From: CAZMOK01 sp964567785
Lineage (GTDB): Bacteria > Bacteroidota > Bacteroidia > Bacteroidales > JAGOPY01
Direction: 5' to 3'
Assembly (NCBI GenBank): GCA_964567785.1
Contig: CAZMOK010000004.1
Coordinates: 20,077 to 84,076, forward strand
DNA length: 64,000 nucleotides
Part shown: piece by piece, positions 16,341 through 25,189 of the stretch
How positions within the stretch are numbered: position 1 is the first letter of the stretch
Layout of the letters: each line of letters begins with the position of its first letter
Translations under genes and position numbers: made by a program
The notes under the pieces: model-generated
Databases searched by the model: none
What the model saw: the letters and a program-made list of their open reading frames with translations, nothing else
Told to the model about the DNA's origin: nothing

Positions 16341-17801
16341 ATGAATGAAGACGTTTATAAGCTCAAGCCCGGAAGGCTGTGGTATTACTTTGGTGAAATC
16401 CTGAAAATTCCGCGACCTTCGAAAAAGGAAGAGAAAATCGCACAGTATTTAGTGGGATTTGGTGAAGACCATGGCCTTTTAACAGTAAGGGATACTGTGG
16501 GAAACATTCTGATCAGCAAACCGGCTACAAAAGGCATGGAAGACCGGAAGACCACCGTGTTGCAAAGCCACATCGACATGGTTTGTGAAAAGAACGCTGA
16601 TGTTGATCATGATTTCGATAAAGATCCTATAGAAGCTTATGTGGAAGACGGATGGGTAAAAGCCAGGGGCACAACCCTGGGCGCCGACGACGGTATAGGT
16701 ATTGCCACACAACTTGCGCTCCTTGAATCAACTGACATACCTCACGGACCGCTTGAATGCCTCTTTACCGTTGATGAAGAAACCGGGCTCACCGGTGCAT
16801 TCGGGTTAAATGAAGAACTCCTTCGCGGAGAAATACTTCTGAACCTTGACTCTGAGGACGACGGGGAACTTTTTATCGGTTGCGCAGGCGGCAAGGACAC
16901 TGTGATCAAGATGCCTTATAAAAAGATCAATCCTCCCGCCGAACATCTCACCATGAAGATCGAGATCAGTGGACTTAAAGGAGGCCATTCGGGAGATGAT
17001 ATCCAGAAAGGAAGGGGGAATGCCAATAAGCTTCTTAACCGGATCCTGTGGGAAGCCTCCATCAACTTCGACCTCCAGTTATCGGTATTCAACGGTGGAA
17101 ACCTGCGCAACGCCATTGCACGTGAGGCCTATGCCATTGTTATGCTCCCTGAAGCCTTCAAAGACCAGTTCTTAAGGTATGTAGACCAATATGAGAAAGA
17201 CATAAAGTATGAATACCGGGTTACAGAACCTGAACTGAAGCTGACCCATGAAGAAAAGGATTCGGCCAACTTCATAATGGATAAAAAATCGAGAGACAAT
17301 CTTTTAAACTCAATATATGCCTGTCCTCACGGTGTCATAGCCTGGTCGCAGGAGATCGAGAATTTTGTCGAAACCTCCACCAACCTTGCATCGGTAAAAA
17401 CACTTGAAGATCACATTTCGATAACTACCAGCCAGCGTAGTTCTGTGGAATCGGCCAAGGAAGACATCGCCAATATGGTAGCCTCGGTTTTCAGGCTTTC
17501 AGGGGCCGCGGTTGAGCATACCGATGGATACCCGGGCTGGTCGCCCGATCCTAATTCGGCAATTGTCGATATCACCGTTGAATCGTACAAGAAACTTTTC
17601 AAAGAGGAACCAATAGTAAGGGCAGTGCATGCCGGCCTGGAATGCGGGCTGATAGGTGATAAGTACCCGGGAATGGATATGATCTCCTACGGGCCGACCA
17701 TTAGGGGCGCCCACTCTCCGGATGAAAAACTGGAAATATTTACCGTGCAGAAGTTCTGGGACCTTACGCTTGATATCCTCAAGAACATCCCTAAGAAATA
17801 A
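16341..17801 (+). CDS. pepD: aminoacyl-histidine dipeptidase (M20C, PepD)
   Basis: This cytosolic zinc dipeptidase hydrolyses Xaa-His and other dipeptides. The M20 metal and catalytic residues are in place: His77 and Asp79 in LQSHIDMVCEK, bridging Asp116 in TTLGADDGIG, and the Glu146-Glu147 pair in VDEETGLTG. The inserted dimerisation domain (about 195-380) begins with ISGLKGGHSGDDIQKGRGNA, a PepD hallmark. Near the C-terminus, GLECGLIGDKYPGMDMIS and TIRGAHSPDE supply further active-site residues. It is 486 aa, the standard M20C length, and begins 20 bases after rpe on the same strand. Confidence 0.95.
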   Translation: MNEDVYKLKPGRLWYYFGEILKIPRPSKKEEKIAQYLVGFGEDHGLLTVRDTVGNILISKPATKGMEDRKTTVLQSHIDMVCEKNADVDHDFDKDPIEAYVEDGWVKARGTTLGADDGIGIATQLALLESTDIPHGPLECLFTVDEETGLTGAFGLNEELLRGEILLNLDSEDDGELFIGCAGGKDTVIKMPYKKINPPAEHLTMKIEISGLKGGHSGDDIQKGRGNANKLLNRILWEASINFDLQLSVFNGGNLRNAIAREAYAIVMLPEAFKDQFLRYVDQYEKDIKYEYRVTEPELKLTHEEKDSANFIMDKKSRDNLLNSIYACPHGVIAWSQEIENFVETSTNLASVKTLEDHISITTSQRSSVESAKEDIANMVASVFRLSGAAVEHTDGYPGWSPDPNSAIVDITVESYKKLFKEEPIVRAVHAGLECGLIGDKYPGMDMISYGPTIRGAHSPDEKLEIFTVQKFWDLTLDILKNIPKK

Positions 17802-17807
17802 GACGGT

Positions 17808-18353
17808 TCAGAGGCCTACTCCGAAACCAATCCTGATTATTGGGTTCCTGTAGGGGGTATACCTCGATTCGTTGAAATTATAGAGGACCGTGATCATGGC
17901 AAAAGCGCGGTTTCCAATCCACTGCCGGTAACCGGCACCCGCCAATATGTTATGGATAGACCCCCTCTCCCCCAGCCTGTCGTAGTACTCCAGGTTGAGC
18001 ACCTCATATTCAACATGCAGGAACAGGTCCTGCCAGATATAAAAGGAACTGAAAACACTTCCTCCATAGGTGGAACTTGAATATTCAGGCACTAGCCGTT
18101 TATCCTTGTAATACATATAAGTGATTCCAATTCCCGGGTAAAACCAATCGTTGGCCGCGTAGATAACCTGCGGTGAAACGTTGATATAGGTAATGGTCCC
18201 GAACTGGGCCCCCAGGTAACCACCAAACCGCAACTTGCTCAGGAAATTTACTTCGGGTTTCTGGTTTGTTCTTCTGTCCTGTGAACTGGCAGGGGAAGCT
18301 GCAAATGCTGAAATGTATAAAGCGATCAGTATGATCCGTAATAATGTTTTCAT
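17808..18353 (-). CDS. predicted outer-membrane or exported beta-strand protein, 181 aa
   Basis: Function unknown. A signal peptide occupies residues 1-24 (LLRIILIALYISAFAASPA, cleavage before QDRR). After a short polar linker the sequence is a run of amphipathic strands rich in Tyr, Phe and Gly (LRFGGYLGAQFGTITYINV, PGIGITYMYYKDKRL, FLHVEYEVLNLEYY), ending in IIRIGFGVGL. The size suggests an eight-strand barrel like other small outer-membrane proteins of the phylum. It is convergent with pepD (six bases between stop codons) and divergent from the beta-helix lipoprotein gene. Confidence 0.7.
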   Translation of the reverse strand: MKTLLRIILIALYISAFAASPASSQDRRTNQKPEVNFLSKLRFGGYLGAQFGTITYINVSPQVIYAANDWFYPGIGITYMYYKDKRLVPEYSSSTYGGSVFSSFYIWQDLFLHVEYEVLNLEYYDRLGERGSIHNILAGAGYRQWIGNRAFAMITVLYNFNESRYTPYRNPIIRIGFGVGL

Positions 18354-18439
18354 AAGTTCAATGTGTGGCCGGGCAAAAAATAGCTAAAAACCAATAAGGC
18401 AATATTTTCTGCACTGGAACGTAATTATAGTTGATTGAT

Positions 18440-18447
18440 TATCTTTG
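18440..18447 (+). promoter_or_regulatory. -7 promoter element for the beta-helix lipoprotein gene
   Basis: TATCTTTG is an exact TAnnTTTG, 20 bases before the start codon. No TTG is seen at the -33 distance. Confidence 0.5.
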
Positions 18448-18466
18448 CGCGGCATATCAGTAATCT

Positions 18467-19642
18467 ATGATCACAATCCTTAATAACAGGCATACCCCGG
18501 CCTTTGTTCTGCTATCCATTCTTTTGCTGGTTTTCTTCTCCTGCAGAAAAACCGATATAATTGACGATGACCCTGCACTTAAACTGGGGTTTTCAACCGA
18601 TACAGTCATTTTCGACACNNNNNNNNNNNNNNNNNNNNNNNNNNNNNNNNNNNNNNNNNNNNNNNNNNNNNNNNNNNNNNNNNNNNNNNNNNNNNNNNNN
18701 NNNNNNNNNNNNNNNNNNCCCTACGTTATTTACGGTTATGCAGTGGTTGATTCGAACGGGGTATTGAGGGTGGATGCCGGGACCCAGATCCATTTCCACG
18801 ACCGGTCGGGCTTATGGGTCTATAAAGGGGGATCAATAAAAGTGAACGGTACGCTGGATGAACCGGTAGTTTTCCAGGGCGACAGGCTCGAGGACTTCTA
18901 TGAAGACCTGCCTGGCCAATGGGACAGGATCTGGATCAATGAAGGAAGCATTGACAATGAGATCAATTATGCCATTATCAGGAACGGTTTTATCGGTATC
19001 CAGGCTGAAACCCTGCAGGAACAAATGGGCAATTCACTCATACTTAAAAATACTATTATAGAGAACATGAGCGGGGTTGGGCTGTTCAGTCGTTTTTACA
19101 ACATTACCGCCACGAACTGCCTCTTTGCAAACAGCGGCCAGTTCTCTGCAGCCCTCACATGGGGCGGGTTATACGATTTCAGGCATTGCACATTTGCAAA
19201 CTACTGGGCCTACGGGGTCAGGCCCGATGAACTGCTTGCAATGAACAATTTTGTTGAAGATGAGAACGGCAACATAACTGCTTTCGAATTTGATGCCTAT
19301 TTCGGGAACTGCATAGCCTACGGGAGGAATATCGAGGAACTGCTTTTTTCGTTCGATGAAGGGGCTCCTTACAACTATCTTTTTGACCATTGTCTTCTAA
19401 AAACTGAAAAAGATATTTCGGACCAGGAGCGCTTCAGGAACTCTTTCAAGAATGAGGACCCTCTGTTCAAAGATTACCAGGGGGGCGACTATTCCCTCGA
19501 CACGCTATCCCCAGCCATAGATTACGGGACGCTTGACGTGATCAACACCTCAGCTATCGACCTCTCCAATGATATCCTCAATGTAAACAGGCTTCCGGAG
19601 CCTGACCTGGGAGCTTATGAATTCGTTCCCGGCAGAAAATAA
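18467..19642 (+). CDS. beta-helix lipoprotein (interrupted by an assembly gap)
   Basis: This is a surface or periplasmic lipoprotein with a parallel beta-helix. The signal peptide (residues 7-25) ends in a lipobox with Cys26 (LLLVFFSC). After DDDPALKLGFSTDTVIFD the sequence is lost in 100 N. It resumes with YVIYGYAVVDSNGVLRVDAG, a short strand stack (GGSIKVNGTLDEPVVFQGDR), repeated asparagine- and phenylalanine-rich coils (LILKNTIIENMSGVGLFSR, ITATNCLFANSGQFSAAL), and a C-terminal PEPDLGAYEF motif like that of choice-of-anchor Q proteins. From memory, homologues carry a longer Ig-like segment between the two parts, so the gap probably hides more than 100 bases. Ligand or substrate unknown. 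Confidence 0.82.
   Translation: MITILNNRHTPAFVLLSILLLVFFSCRKTDIIDDDPALKLGFSTDTVIFDXXXXXXXXXXXXXXXXXXXXXXXXXXXXXXXXXXPYVIYGYAVVDSNGVLRVDAGTQIHFHDRSGLWVYKGGSIKVNGTLDEPVVFQGDRLEDFYEDLPGQWDRIWINEGSIDNEINYAIIRNGFIGIQAETLQEQMGNSLILKNTIIENMSGVGLFSRFYNITATNCLFANSGQFSAALTWGGLYDFRHCTFANYWAYGVRPDELLAMNNFVEDENGNITAFEFDAYFGNCIAYGRNIEELLFSFDEGAPYNYLFDHCLLKTEKDISDQERFRNSFKNEDPLFKDYQGGDYSLDTLSPAIDYGTLDVINTSAIDLSNDILNVNRLPEPDLGAYEFVPGRK
18619..18718. other. assembly gap (100 N placeholder) inside the beta-helix lipoprotein
   Basis: Exactly 100 unknown bases. The reading frame happens to match on both sides, but the length is a placeholder, so the apparent 391-residue protein should not be taken as its real size. 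Confidence 0.95.
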
Positions 19643-19675
19643 ATAGTAAATAGTGAATAGTAAATAATAAATACC
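19641..19675. repeat. heptamer tandem repeat, five imperfect units
   Basis: Units AAATAGT, AAATAGT, GAATAGT, AAATAAT and AAATACC follow without interruption, starting at the last base of the lipoprotein stop codon, between two convergent genes. It is AT-rich, like the array before recQ but with a 7-base rather than 9-base period. Confidence 0.7.
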
Positions 19676-19715
19676 AGATTGGGTTAGTGGATATTTAGGT
19701 AACTGGTTGAATGTG

Positions 19716-22196
19716 CTACCTGGTTTTTATGGCCTTCTTTATAACAGTGTTCCCGTTCCCTGATATTATTTCAACCAGGTACACTCCGGGTGCGATGTTT
19801 GAAGTTTCAATCACAGCCCTGCCTGTGGTATAATTCCTTTTCATTATCCCCCCCCCGCTGACATCGAGTAGCCTCAGACTTTTTATCCTTCTTCCATTCG
19901 TTTCAACAATAAGGCGATCGTTAAATGGAACAGGGAAAACCTTCACACCAGCCTGAATGGGCCCATCCTCCGTATTCACCAGTTCACCTGTTGAGAATCT
20001 CGTTAATTCCGGATAGTCAATTACATTGCCATCCATATCCATCAACAGGTTTGGCTTAACCCTGACATAATAGGGCTGAGTCTCTTCAAGTATCGTGGAA
20101 GGGTACAAAGTTATTTGCGTAGCGTCATCGTTAATGGTTCCTGTAAATTCTACGTTCTCGCCATTTATATCATTCTCCTTAAAAAGAAAAAGATTAGGAA
20201 TGTCTTCGTCTTCAATTGGTCCGCCAAGCGTAAGCTGCACAGGTTCATTGAAATCTGTTATTACCTCCGTAGAGGGGTCCACGCTGATTGTCCCGAATTC
20301 AGGTTCGAACGATACCATGGGAAGTTCATCGTCCCATATCCCTTTCAGTTGTATTTGTCGCGCTATCCTTTCAGTGTTATTGATATTGATCTGGTCATAA
20401 TTCAGGGTGAGGATATCGCTATAATCTCCTTGTGAAGGTGGGAGGAAACCAATGAAGATCTCAGCGCTTTGACCTGAAGGTATGGGTACCGGAAGATCGG
20501 TCGTAAGAAAAAAGTTCTCTTCATGGCTGTGAATGCTGGTGATCTTGATCTGGTTTTCTGCGTTGTTTGTAACCAGAACAGACAGTACCTTGGGATCCGG
20601 CGTTGTGGAATAGTTGCCGAAATGAAGCCTGTCGACCGTAGTAAAGAGGGTTGTTTCCCAGGGGCTCCTGATGGAGCGGTAACTTGAAACCAGGTCGGGC
20701 AGGATCAGTTCAAACGTTTTTGATCCATCCATCTTTACCTCCGTAATAGCAAGAGGGTAATGAGTACCCCATCCGATCAGGCTCGTGTTATCGGACTGCC
20801 GCCGGTGGCTGCCGGTATGAGCCCCGAAAACGCTGGGAGCATGCTGGTAATACCAAACACGGGTTGCCGTCATGTCCTGTTCGTCTATCTGATATTCTAT
20901 AGCTTGCGAATACTGGGGGGTTCTCAGGTTACCATTGTCGAAAATTGTTATATTGCCGTTCGGCAGAACCCTTACATCATGCTGGTGTGAAAAGCCGAGA
21001 GGGTCATTCAGTATTGTGAACTGGTTGTTCTCTGCAAGCAGCCCGAACCGCCACATCACATCACCGGTGGTATAGTTGATCTTTGTTATTTCATCCAGGT
21101 GCCGGCTTGAGACGAGTAGGTTCCCATCAAGATCGAAATCGAAAGCATTGCCGTGAACGTAGTCAATATAGTTGGCTGTAAGGCTTATATCGGAAGTTGC
21201 ATCGGTGATCTCAAAATGATCCCAGCTTCTCCACTGGAAATATACATTCTGCTCATTGTCGACCTCCTGGATAACAAGCCCCACTACCGTTGCATCAGGC
21301 TGACCGCCGGGCACAACCTGGCTCATATCCACTATTTGCGGATCGTACGACATCACAAGGTAATGACCGTTCTCAAGAAGCAGTATATCATGCATATCCA
21401 GGTCATATCCGTTCCCGCATGTTATGGAATCGAAAACCACATAATCACTGTCCATCAGAAAATACTTCTCAAGAGATGGTGCATTCTGCGTATTCCTGGC
21501 ATAAGCCAGGTTACCGTCGGGTAACTTGTGGAGGTGGGAATAGTTCCTTTCCATTCTCCTGTAGAAGATCGGAATACCGTATTTGTCAAATATGGCAAGG
21601 TAATGGTTGTACTGAGTTGTCCTCGGGTTGAGCGACATGAAAATATAATCGCTGTTTTCTGTTTCCTGGTAATGCTCAACTAAAGGTACAGGAAAATCCT
21701 CGGGGTAATCATTTGGGTGATTGAAAAGCAATTTGCCCTGAGAGCTTGTATTTACAGGCTCATTCTTCTCATGGAATACCCGGTCTGTTTTCCTGAGCGG
21801 GGGTTTCTTATCGTTATCCCTGATATTGAATGAAAATCTTATGGGTTCGATATTGATACCGTCAACTGTTGATACAGAAGGGGGAATAATAACAGTCACC
21901 TTCTCCCCTATCCGGAAATCATTTCCGGGCTTGATAAAGAGGGTTTTTCCGTCCTGTGAAAGAAATATTTCATGGTCAATGTCATTGCCGGCGCTGCCAA
22001 CAATGCTCACCCCCGCATCATCCAGGGATTCCGGTGAAAACGCCCTTCCTGTCTTTAGAATGATTTTTTGCCCGGGATTAATAAATTCTGCCTTATCACG
22101 TGGCGAAGTATAGATATATTCCACTTTCTGTGATAACCCGGATATGTTTAAAGCAATGGCAATTACAATCAATAGTGTATTCCTGAGTTTTTGCAT
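19716..22196 (-). CDS. secreted arylsulfotransferase-like beta-propeller with type IX sorting tail
   Basis: This is an exported protein of the arylsulfate sulfotransferase (ASST) family, which moves sulfate between phenolic compounds. I chose the ATG at 22196, which gives a good signal peptide (MQKLRNTLLIVIAIALNISG); the frame extends 12 codons further into a non-signal sequence. An Ig-like domain occupies about residues 20-115. The propeller follows (about 140-520) with histidine segments YVHGNAFDFDLDGNLL and FSHQHDVRVLPNGN, in the places where ASST has its sulfohistidine and helper histidines. An Ig-like region (about 620-740) precedes a C-terminal tail (VKVFPVPFNDRLIVE to GVYLVEIISGNGNTVIKKAI), a type A T9SS sorting domain. 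Whether it retains sulfotransferase activity is uncertain. Confidence 0.85.
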   Translation of the reverse strand: MQKLRNTLLIVIAIALNISGLSQKVEYIYTSPRDKAEFINPGQKIILKTGRAFSPESLDDAGVSIVGSAGNDIDHEIFLSQDGKTLFIKPGNDFRIGEKVTVIIPPSVSTVDGINIEPIRFSFNIRDNDKKPPLRKTDRVFHEKNEPVNTSSQGKLLFNHPNDYPEDFPVPLVEHYQETENSDYIFMSLNPRTTQYNHYLAIFDKYGIPIFYRRMERNYSHLHKLPDGNLAYARNTQNAPSLEKYFLMDSDYVVFDSITCGNGYDLDMHDILLLENGHYLVMSYDPQIVDMSQVVPGGQPDATVVGLVIQEVDNEQNVYFQWRSWDHFEITDATSDISLTANYIDYVHGNAFDFDLDGNLLVSSRHLDEITKINYTTGDVMWRFGLLAENNQFTILNDPLGFSHQHDVRVLPNGNITIFDNGNLRTPQYSQAIEYQIDEQDMTATRVWYYQHAPSVFGAHTGSHRRQSDNTSLIGWGTHYPLAITEVKMDGSKTFELILPDLVSSYRSIRSPWETTLFTTVDRLHFGNYSTTPDPKVLSVLVTNNAENQIKITSIHSHEENFFLTTDLPVPIPSGQSAEIFIGFLPPSQGDYSDILTLNYDQININNTERIARQIQLKGIWDDELPMVSFEPEFGTISVDPSTEVITDFNEPVQLTLGGPIEDEDIPNLFLFKENDINGENVEFTGTINDDATQITLYPSTILEETQPYYVRVKPNLLMDMDGNVIDYPELTRFSTGELVNTEDGPIQAGVKVFPVPFNDRLIVETNGRRIKSLRLLDVSGGGIMKRNYTTGRAVIETSNIAPGVYLVEIISGNGNTVIKKAIKTR

Positions 22197-22244
22197 GGTA
22201 TAGAGATTACAGTGATCAGTATCAAACCACAAAATACAAAATAA

Positions 22245-23936
22245 TTACCAGTAAATAATATAAAGGGCAGCAACAATTGCACATAGCAGGATGGCGCCGA
22301 TGTTGAACCTCATGCCTGTTGTGAACATCGACCTATTCAGCTCAAGACCTTTGGGATCATCACTCCCTTTTCTTTCAATAAGGCTGATCACAACCAGAAT
22401 AGTGCAAAGGATAAGAAAAACGATCCCCATCCTGTCGAGGAAGGGCAGGGCAGGAAAAGCGACTTTGAACACGAACGACAGCGGGATTGTGAGGATGGCT
22501 GCGATGAGTGCTGCATTAGGTGTTGATTTCTTCCAGAACAAACCAAAAAGGAAGATCGTTGTCACTCCCGGCGTTACAAACCCGGTAAATTCCTGGATGT
22601 ATTGAAAAGCCTGGTCGAGGTTGCCCAGCAGCGGGCGGGCAGTCAGCACAGCAATGGTAAGTGCGGTAAAGCTGGTGATCCTTCCCACCTTGACCATATT
22701 ATTTTCACTGACTCCTTTATTCAGGAATTTCTTATAAACGTCGATTGTAAAAATCGTAGAGATGGAGTTTATCATGGAAGCAAGCGAAGATACGATTGCT
22801 GCTGCCAGCGCAGCAAAGGCAAGCCCTTTGATACCGGCAGGCACGAGGGCGAGCAGTGCCGGGTAAGCCCGGTCGTTGTTGATCTGTGTTTCATTGCACA
22901 GTTCGCTGTACTCAGACATGGCGCCGGTAATGCTGTAGCCTTCGATCGGAACCTGTCCTGCAGCCTCCTGCTGGACCATGGCATAGGCTACAATACCCGG
23001 TACGACAACGATCAAAGGGATGATTATTTTCAGGAACCCGGCAAATATTACCCCGCGCTGTGCCTCACGTATGTTTTTAGCAGCAAGTCCGCGTTGGATA
23101 ATATACTGGTTAAAACCCCAGTACGAGAGATTTGCTATCCACATCCCACCTATCAGCACACTGATGCCGGGCAGGTCAATATAAGGGTCTTTCAGTCCAC
23201 ATTTCCCGTCGGGAATTAACCTCTCGCCTTTAGTAAGGATCATATCAAAATGACTTTTTGCTTCCGTGGTAAGGATCCTGAATCCGGAAAGAGGGCCTTC
23301 GCCACCCGATAGCAGGTCGAGGGCAATATAGCTTGTTATGAGCCCGCCGCCAACCAGGAATACCACCTGGATCAGGTCAGTCCAGGCCACTGCCTTCAGT
23401 CCACCGTATATGGAGTAAACTGCTGCGAAAACAGCAAGACCTATGATACCATATAGCAAAGGGATACCCATGATAGTGTTCAATGCCAGTGCACCTAAAT
23501 AAAGTATGGAGGTGAGATTGACGAAAACATAAACAAGCAGCCAGAAAGAAGCCATAGCTGTCCTTACTCTGCTGTCGTACCGCATCTCGAGAAACTGCGG
23601 CATGGTGAAGATCTTTTTCTTAATGAATACCGGAAGGAAGAATTTACCTACAATTATAAGGGTAATGGCGGCCATCCATTCATATGAGGCAATGCCCAAC
23701 CCTATGGCAAAACCCGAACCTGACATACCGATGAACTGCTCTGCCGATATGTTGGATGCGATCAGTGAAGCCCCTATGGCCCACCAGGGAAGCGATTTGC
23801 TGGCCAGGAAATAATCCTGGGATGTCCTCTTCGTACCCTTCTTCTGTCTTGAAACAAGCAGGCCAACCGTTATGATAATAATTCCGTAAAGAACAAAGAC
23901 CAGGTAATCCAGCGGGGCAAATTCGTTTTGGAGCAT
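22245..23936 (-). CDS. sodium/solute symporter (SSS family, sugar type)
   Basis: This inner-membrane transporter couples sodium entry to uptake of a solute, probably a sugar. At 563 aa with about 13-14 hydrophobic helices it matches the SGLT branch. The family signature appears as AVYSIYGGLKAVAWTDLIQV near residues 172-191, preceded by MPQFLEMRYDSRVR and followed by ANLSYWGFNQYIIQRGLAAK. Sodium-site serines lie in IVSSLASMINSISTIFTIDV. It is transcribed divergently from a secreted aldose 1-epimerase, which supports a hexose such as glucose or galactose as cargo. The intergenic region (101 bases) would hold both promoters, but I see only a 7-of-8 -7 match for this gene (TATCTTTC at 23954-23961, minus). 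Confidence 0.92.
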   Translation of the reverse strand: MLQNEFAPLDYLVFVLYGIIIITVGLLVSRQKKGTKRTSQDYFLASKSLPWWAIGASLIASNISAEQFIGMSGSGFAIGLGIASYEWMAAITLIIVGKFFLPVFIKKKIFTMPQFLEMRYDSRVRTAMASFWLLVYVFVNLTSILYLGALALNTIMGIPLLYGIIGLAVFAAVYSIYGGLKAVAWTDLIQVVFLVGGGLITSYIALDLLSGGEGPLSGFRILTTEAKSHFDMILTKGERLIPDGKCGLKDPYIDLPGISVLIGGMWIANLSYWGFNQYIIQRGLAAKNIREAQRGVIFAGFLKIIIPLIVVVPGIVAYAMVQQEAAGQVPIEGYSITGAMSEYSELCNETQINNDRAYPALLALVPAGIKGLAFAALAAAIVSSLASMINSISTIFTIDVYKKFLNKGVSENNMVKVGRITSFTALTIAVLTARPLLGNLDQAFQYIQEFTGFVTPGVTTIFLFGLFWKKSTPNAALIAAILTIPLSFVFKVAFPALPFLDRMGIVFLILCTILVVISLIERKGSDDPKGLELNRSMFTTGMRFNIGAILLCAIVAALYIIYW

Positions 23937-24037
23937 AGGGAATTTTTAGATGCGAAAGATAGCAAAAAATCCACTCTGCATTTTATCCGTCTAACAGCTA
24001 TTATTCATAAATTCGTCTTTTTGTTAAACATCAGACT

Positions 24038-25189
24038 ATGCGCATTCAACCGGGAACATTTATCATTACTGTACTTACCCTCTTTCTGGCAATATCATGC
24101 ATCTCTCCTGCAACCGAAACAGAAAACAACAATAGCGCCGGTAATATGGAAATCAGCAAGGAAAAGTTCGGAACACACAATGGAAGGCAGATATGGCTGT
24201 ACACCCTTAAGAACAAGAACGGGATGATAGCCAGGATTACAAACTACGGCGGTATCCTGACCGAATTACACGTCCCCGACAAAGACGGCAATATCGAAGA
24301 CGTTGTACTCGGCTTCGGAAGTCTTGTGGGGTATCTTGGGGAACATCCCTATTTCGGCGCCCTGATAGGCCGGTACGGTAACCGGATCGCAGGAGGGGAA
24401 TTCACCCTTGACGGTAAAACGTACTCCCTCGCCACTAACAACGGGAACAACCATCTTCATGGGGGGGAGAAAGGCTTTGACAAAGTTGTTTGGGACATCC
24501 TGGAAGTAAGCGGCCAGGGGGAGGCCGGGGTTATGCTAAAATATACCAGCAGTGACGGTGAAGAAGGCTATCCCGGAATTCTTTGGGTGAATGTAACGTA
24601 CATCTTAAACAATGAGAATGAACTGAAGATAGAATACAATGCGGAGAGCTCTGAACCAACCCCCGTCAACCTTACCCATCACAGCTATTTTAACCTCAAG
24701 GGTGCCGGCAATGGAGATATCCTTGATCACTGGCTGCAGATCAAAGCTGATAAATACGTAGTTGTGGACGAGGAACTGATCCCCACCGGCGACCTCAGGG
24801 ATGTTGAAGGCACTCCATTCGATTTCCGTAACGGCAAAAAGATTGGTATTGGCATAGGCCAGGTGGAGGGCGGTTACGATCATACCTTCGTGCTGAACAA
24901 CCCGGGAAATCTCAGGTTGGTTGCTGAGGCAAGGGAAGCTGTTACCGGCAGGTCAATGGAGGTCTTCACAACAGAGCCCGGCCTGCAGTTCTATTCCGGC
25001 AATTTCCTGGATGGTACCATTACGGGGAAATATGATTCGGTCTATAAAAAACATTACGGATTCTGCCTGGAAGCTCAGCATTTCCCGGATTCACCCAACA
25101 GGCCTGAATTTCCCGATGTAATCCTGGAACCCGGTGAAAAATATCATCAACTTACTGTTTACCGTTTCAGTACAACAGGAGAAAAGTAA
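24038..25189 (+). CDS. galM: aldose 1-epimerase (mutarotase), lipoprotein form
   Basis: This enzyme interconverts alpha and beta anomers of hexoses. Unlike cytosolic GalM it carries a lipoprotein signal (TFIITVLTLFLAISC, Cys22), so it acts outside the cytoplasm. The catalytic domain is complete: GRYGNRIAGGEFTLDG, substrate-binding His in NNHLHGGEKGFDK, the catalytic histidine segment NLTHHSYFNLKG, and the catalytic glutamate region CLEAQHFPDSPNRPEF. At 383 aa the length is normal. It is divergent from the sodium/sugar symporter, suggesting that sugar is mutarotated to the preferred anomer before uptake. Its stop codon shares one base with the start of the TauE-like exporter. Confidence 0.93.
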   Translation: MRIQPGTFIITVLTLFLAISCISPATETENNNSAGNMEISKEKFGTHNGRQIWLYTLKNKNGMIARITNYGGILTELHVPDKDGNIEDVVLGFGSLVGYLGEHPYFGALIGRYGNRIAGGEFTLDGKTYSLATNNGNNHLHGGEKGFDKVVWDILEVSGQGEAGVMLKYTSSDGEEGYPGILWVNVTYILNNENELKIEYNAESSEPTPVNLTHHSYFNLKGAGNGDILDHWLQIKADKYVVVDEELIPTGDLRDVEGTPFDFRNGKKIGIGIGQVEGGYDHTFVLNNPGNLRLVAEAREAVTGRSMEVFTTEPGLQFYSGNFLDGTITGKYDSVYKKHYGFCLEAQHFPDSPNRPEFPDVILEPGEKYHQLTVYRFSTTGEK

